Below, piece after piece: positions 11,108-11,386 of a stretch of DNA of 11,386 nt. A program made the position numbers and the translations under genes. Under the pieces are notes generated by a model. That model saw only the letters and a program-made list of their open reading frames with translations. It searched no databases and had not been told where the DNA came from. Numbering within the stretch: the stretch's first letter is position 1; every line of letters begins with the position of its first letter. Source of the stretch: JACOVP01 sp035289145 (GTDB lineage Archaea > Nanobdellota > Nanobdellia > SCGC-AAA011-G17 > UBA489). The DNA lies in assembly GCA_035289145.1 (NCBI GenBank), contig DATDXZ010000052.1, positions 1 to 11,386 of the forward strand, written 5' to 3'.

Positions 11108-11386
11108 GGTCTCGTCCACATTGCTTGCCAGTAAGTAACATCTCCCTCATCATCAACAACACCAATTAACAAACTTTTTCTTGTAGAATGAGCAACCCTA
11201 CTTTTTGCAGAAAAATCATACCAAGTCAACGTTTCACCTTCATGGACTGGATAGAGAATCCATTTTGCATGATCATCGCCTGGCTTGATGCCACGATCAT
11301 ACACTCTGAAGTCTGCGCCGAATTTTAAGGCAGTTTTCACAATATACCCACGAGAACGCATGTCTCTAAAGACAGCATATCGGATC
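11104..11386 (-). CDS. endA: tRNA-splicing endonuclease EndA, partial (N-terminus outside window)
   Basis: The reverse-strand frame is open from the window end (IRYAVFRDMRSRGYIV) to a stop at 11104. The internal Met at 11361 is not the true start, since RYAVFRDMRSRGYIVKTALKFGADFRVY continues the known EndA domain through it. This is the C-terminal catalytic domain of archaeal EndA, with all three residues of the RNase A-like triad: Tyr in FGADFRVY, His in GDDHAKW and Lys in AHSTRKS. The dimerisation strand VVDDEGDVTYWQA follows. EndA cuts both bulges of BHB motifs in pre-tRNA and pre-rRNA, leaving 2',3'-cyclic phosphate ends for RtcB ligation. The two intron-bearing tRNA genes here are evident substrates. 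Whether it is homomeric or heteromeric cannot be told from this half. Confidence 0.93.
   Translation of the reverse strand, partial: IRYAVFRDMRSRGYIVKTALKFGADFRVYDRGIKPGDDHAKWILYPVHEGETLTWYDFSAKSRVAHSTRKSLLIGVVDDEGDVTYWQAMWTRP

Noticed and set aside
1..11386. CRISPR arrays, insertion sequences or rRNA genes
   Set aside because: No regularly spaced repeats, transposase motifs or rRNA-like sequence were seen.

Overview
The window reads as chromosomal DNA of a small-genome archaeon, most likely a DPANN lineage close to Woesearchaeota or Pacearchaeota. The evidence is a TrmB-type regulator, a CxxC-x17-CxxC zinc protein, an archaeal EndA tRNA-splicing endonuclease, tRNA genes with bulge-helix-bulge (BHB) introns, and short TATA-like boxes about 25 bases before many start codons, which implies leaderless mRNAs. 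The lineage is an inference; there is no rRNA gene to settle it.

Layout. Bases 1-215 (-) hold the N-terminal part of a MazG-like NTP pyrophosphohydrolase. A tRNA-Glu(CTC) gene with two introns follows at 317-433 (+). Next come an RG-rich zinc protein (486-905, +) and a 33-residue leaderless small ORF (957-1058, +). A TrmB regulator (1060-1770, -) is divergent from an unrecognised 348-residue basic protein (1874-2920, +). Between them lie a shared TATA region and an inverted repeat that could be an operator. A compact bacterial-type methionyl-tRNA synthetase (2959-4428, +) and its separately encoded tRNA-binding domain (4794-5123, +) flank a small opposite-strand gene (4425-4706, -).

A membrane-anchored SmpA/OmlA-like protein (5110-5715, -), an intronless tRNA-Ile(GAT) (5761-5835, -) and two overlapping small membrane proteins (5901-6349, -) follow. 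A tRNA-Asn(GTT) gene with two introns lies at 6578-6685 (-), then a multi-pass membrane protein (6775-7530, +). A two-gene operon (9293 to 7534, -) encodes a winged-helix protein with a possible Mrr-like domain and an exported Cys-rich S-layer-like protein. A small membrane protein (9352-9795, -) comes next. The right end is an AT-rich block with inverted repeats, a free-standing LAGLIDADG homing-endonuclease-like gene (10079-11107, +), and tail to tail with it the C-terminal catalytic domain of EndA (11104-11386, -, running off the window).

The unifying theme is tRNA biology: three tRNA genes, MetRS with its split tRNA-binding subunit, and the splicing endonuclease. Two of the three tRNAs each carry two BHB introns, three of the four at non-canonical positions and two of only 11 and 12 bases. 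In each, a 4-bp helix flanked by two 3-base bulges can be drawn. Cutting after the second bulge base, as archaeal EndA does, yields clean cloverleaves of 73 and 74 bases.
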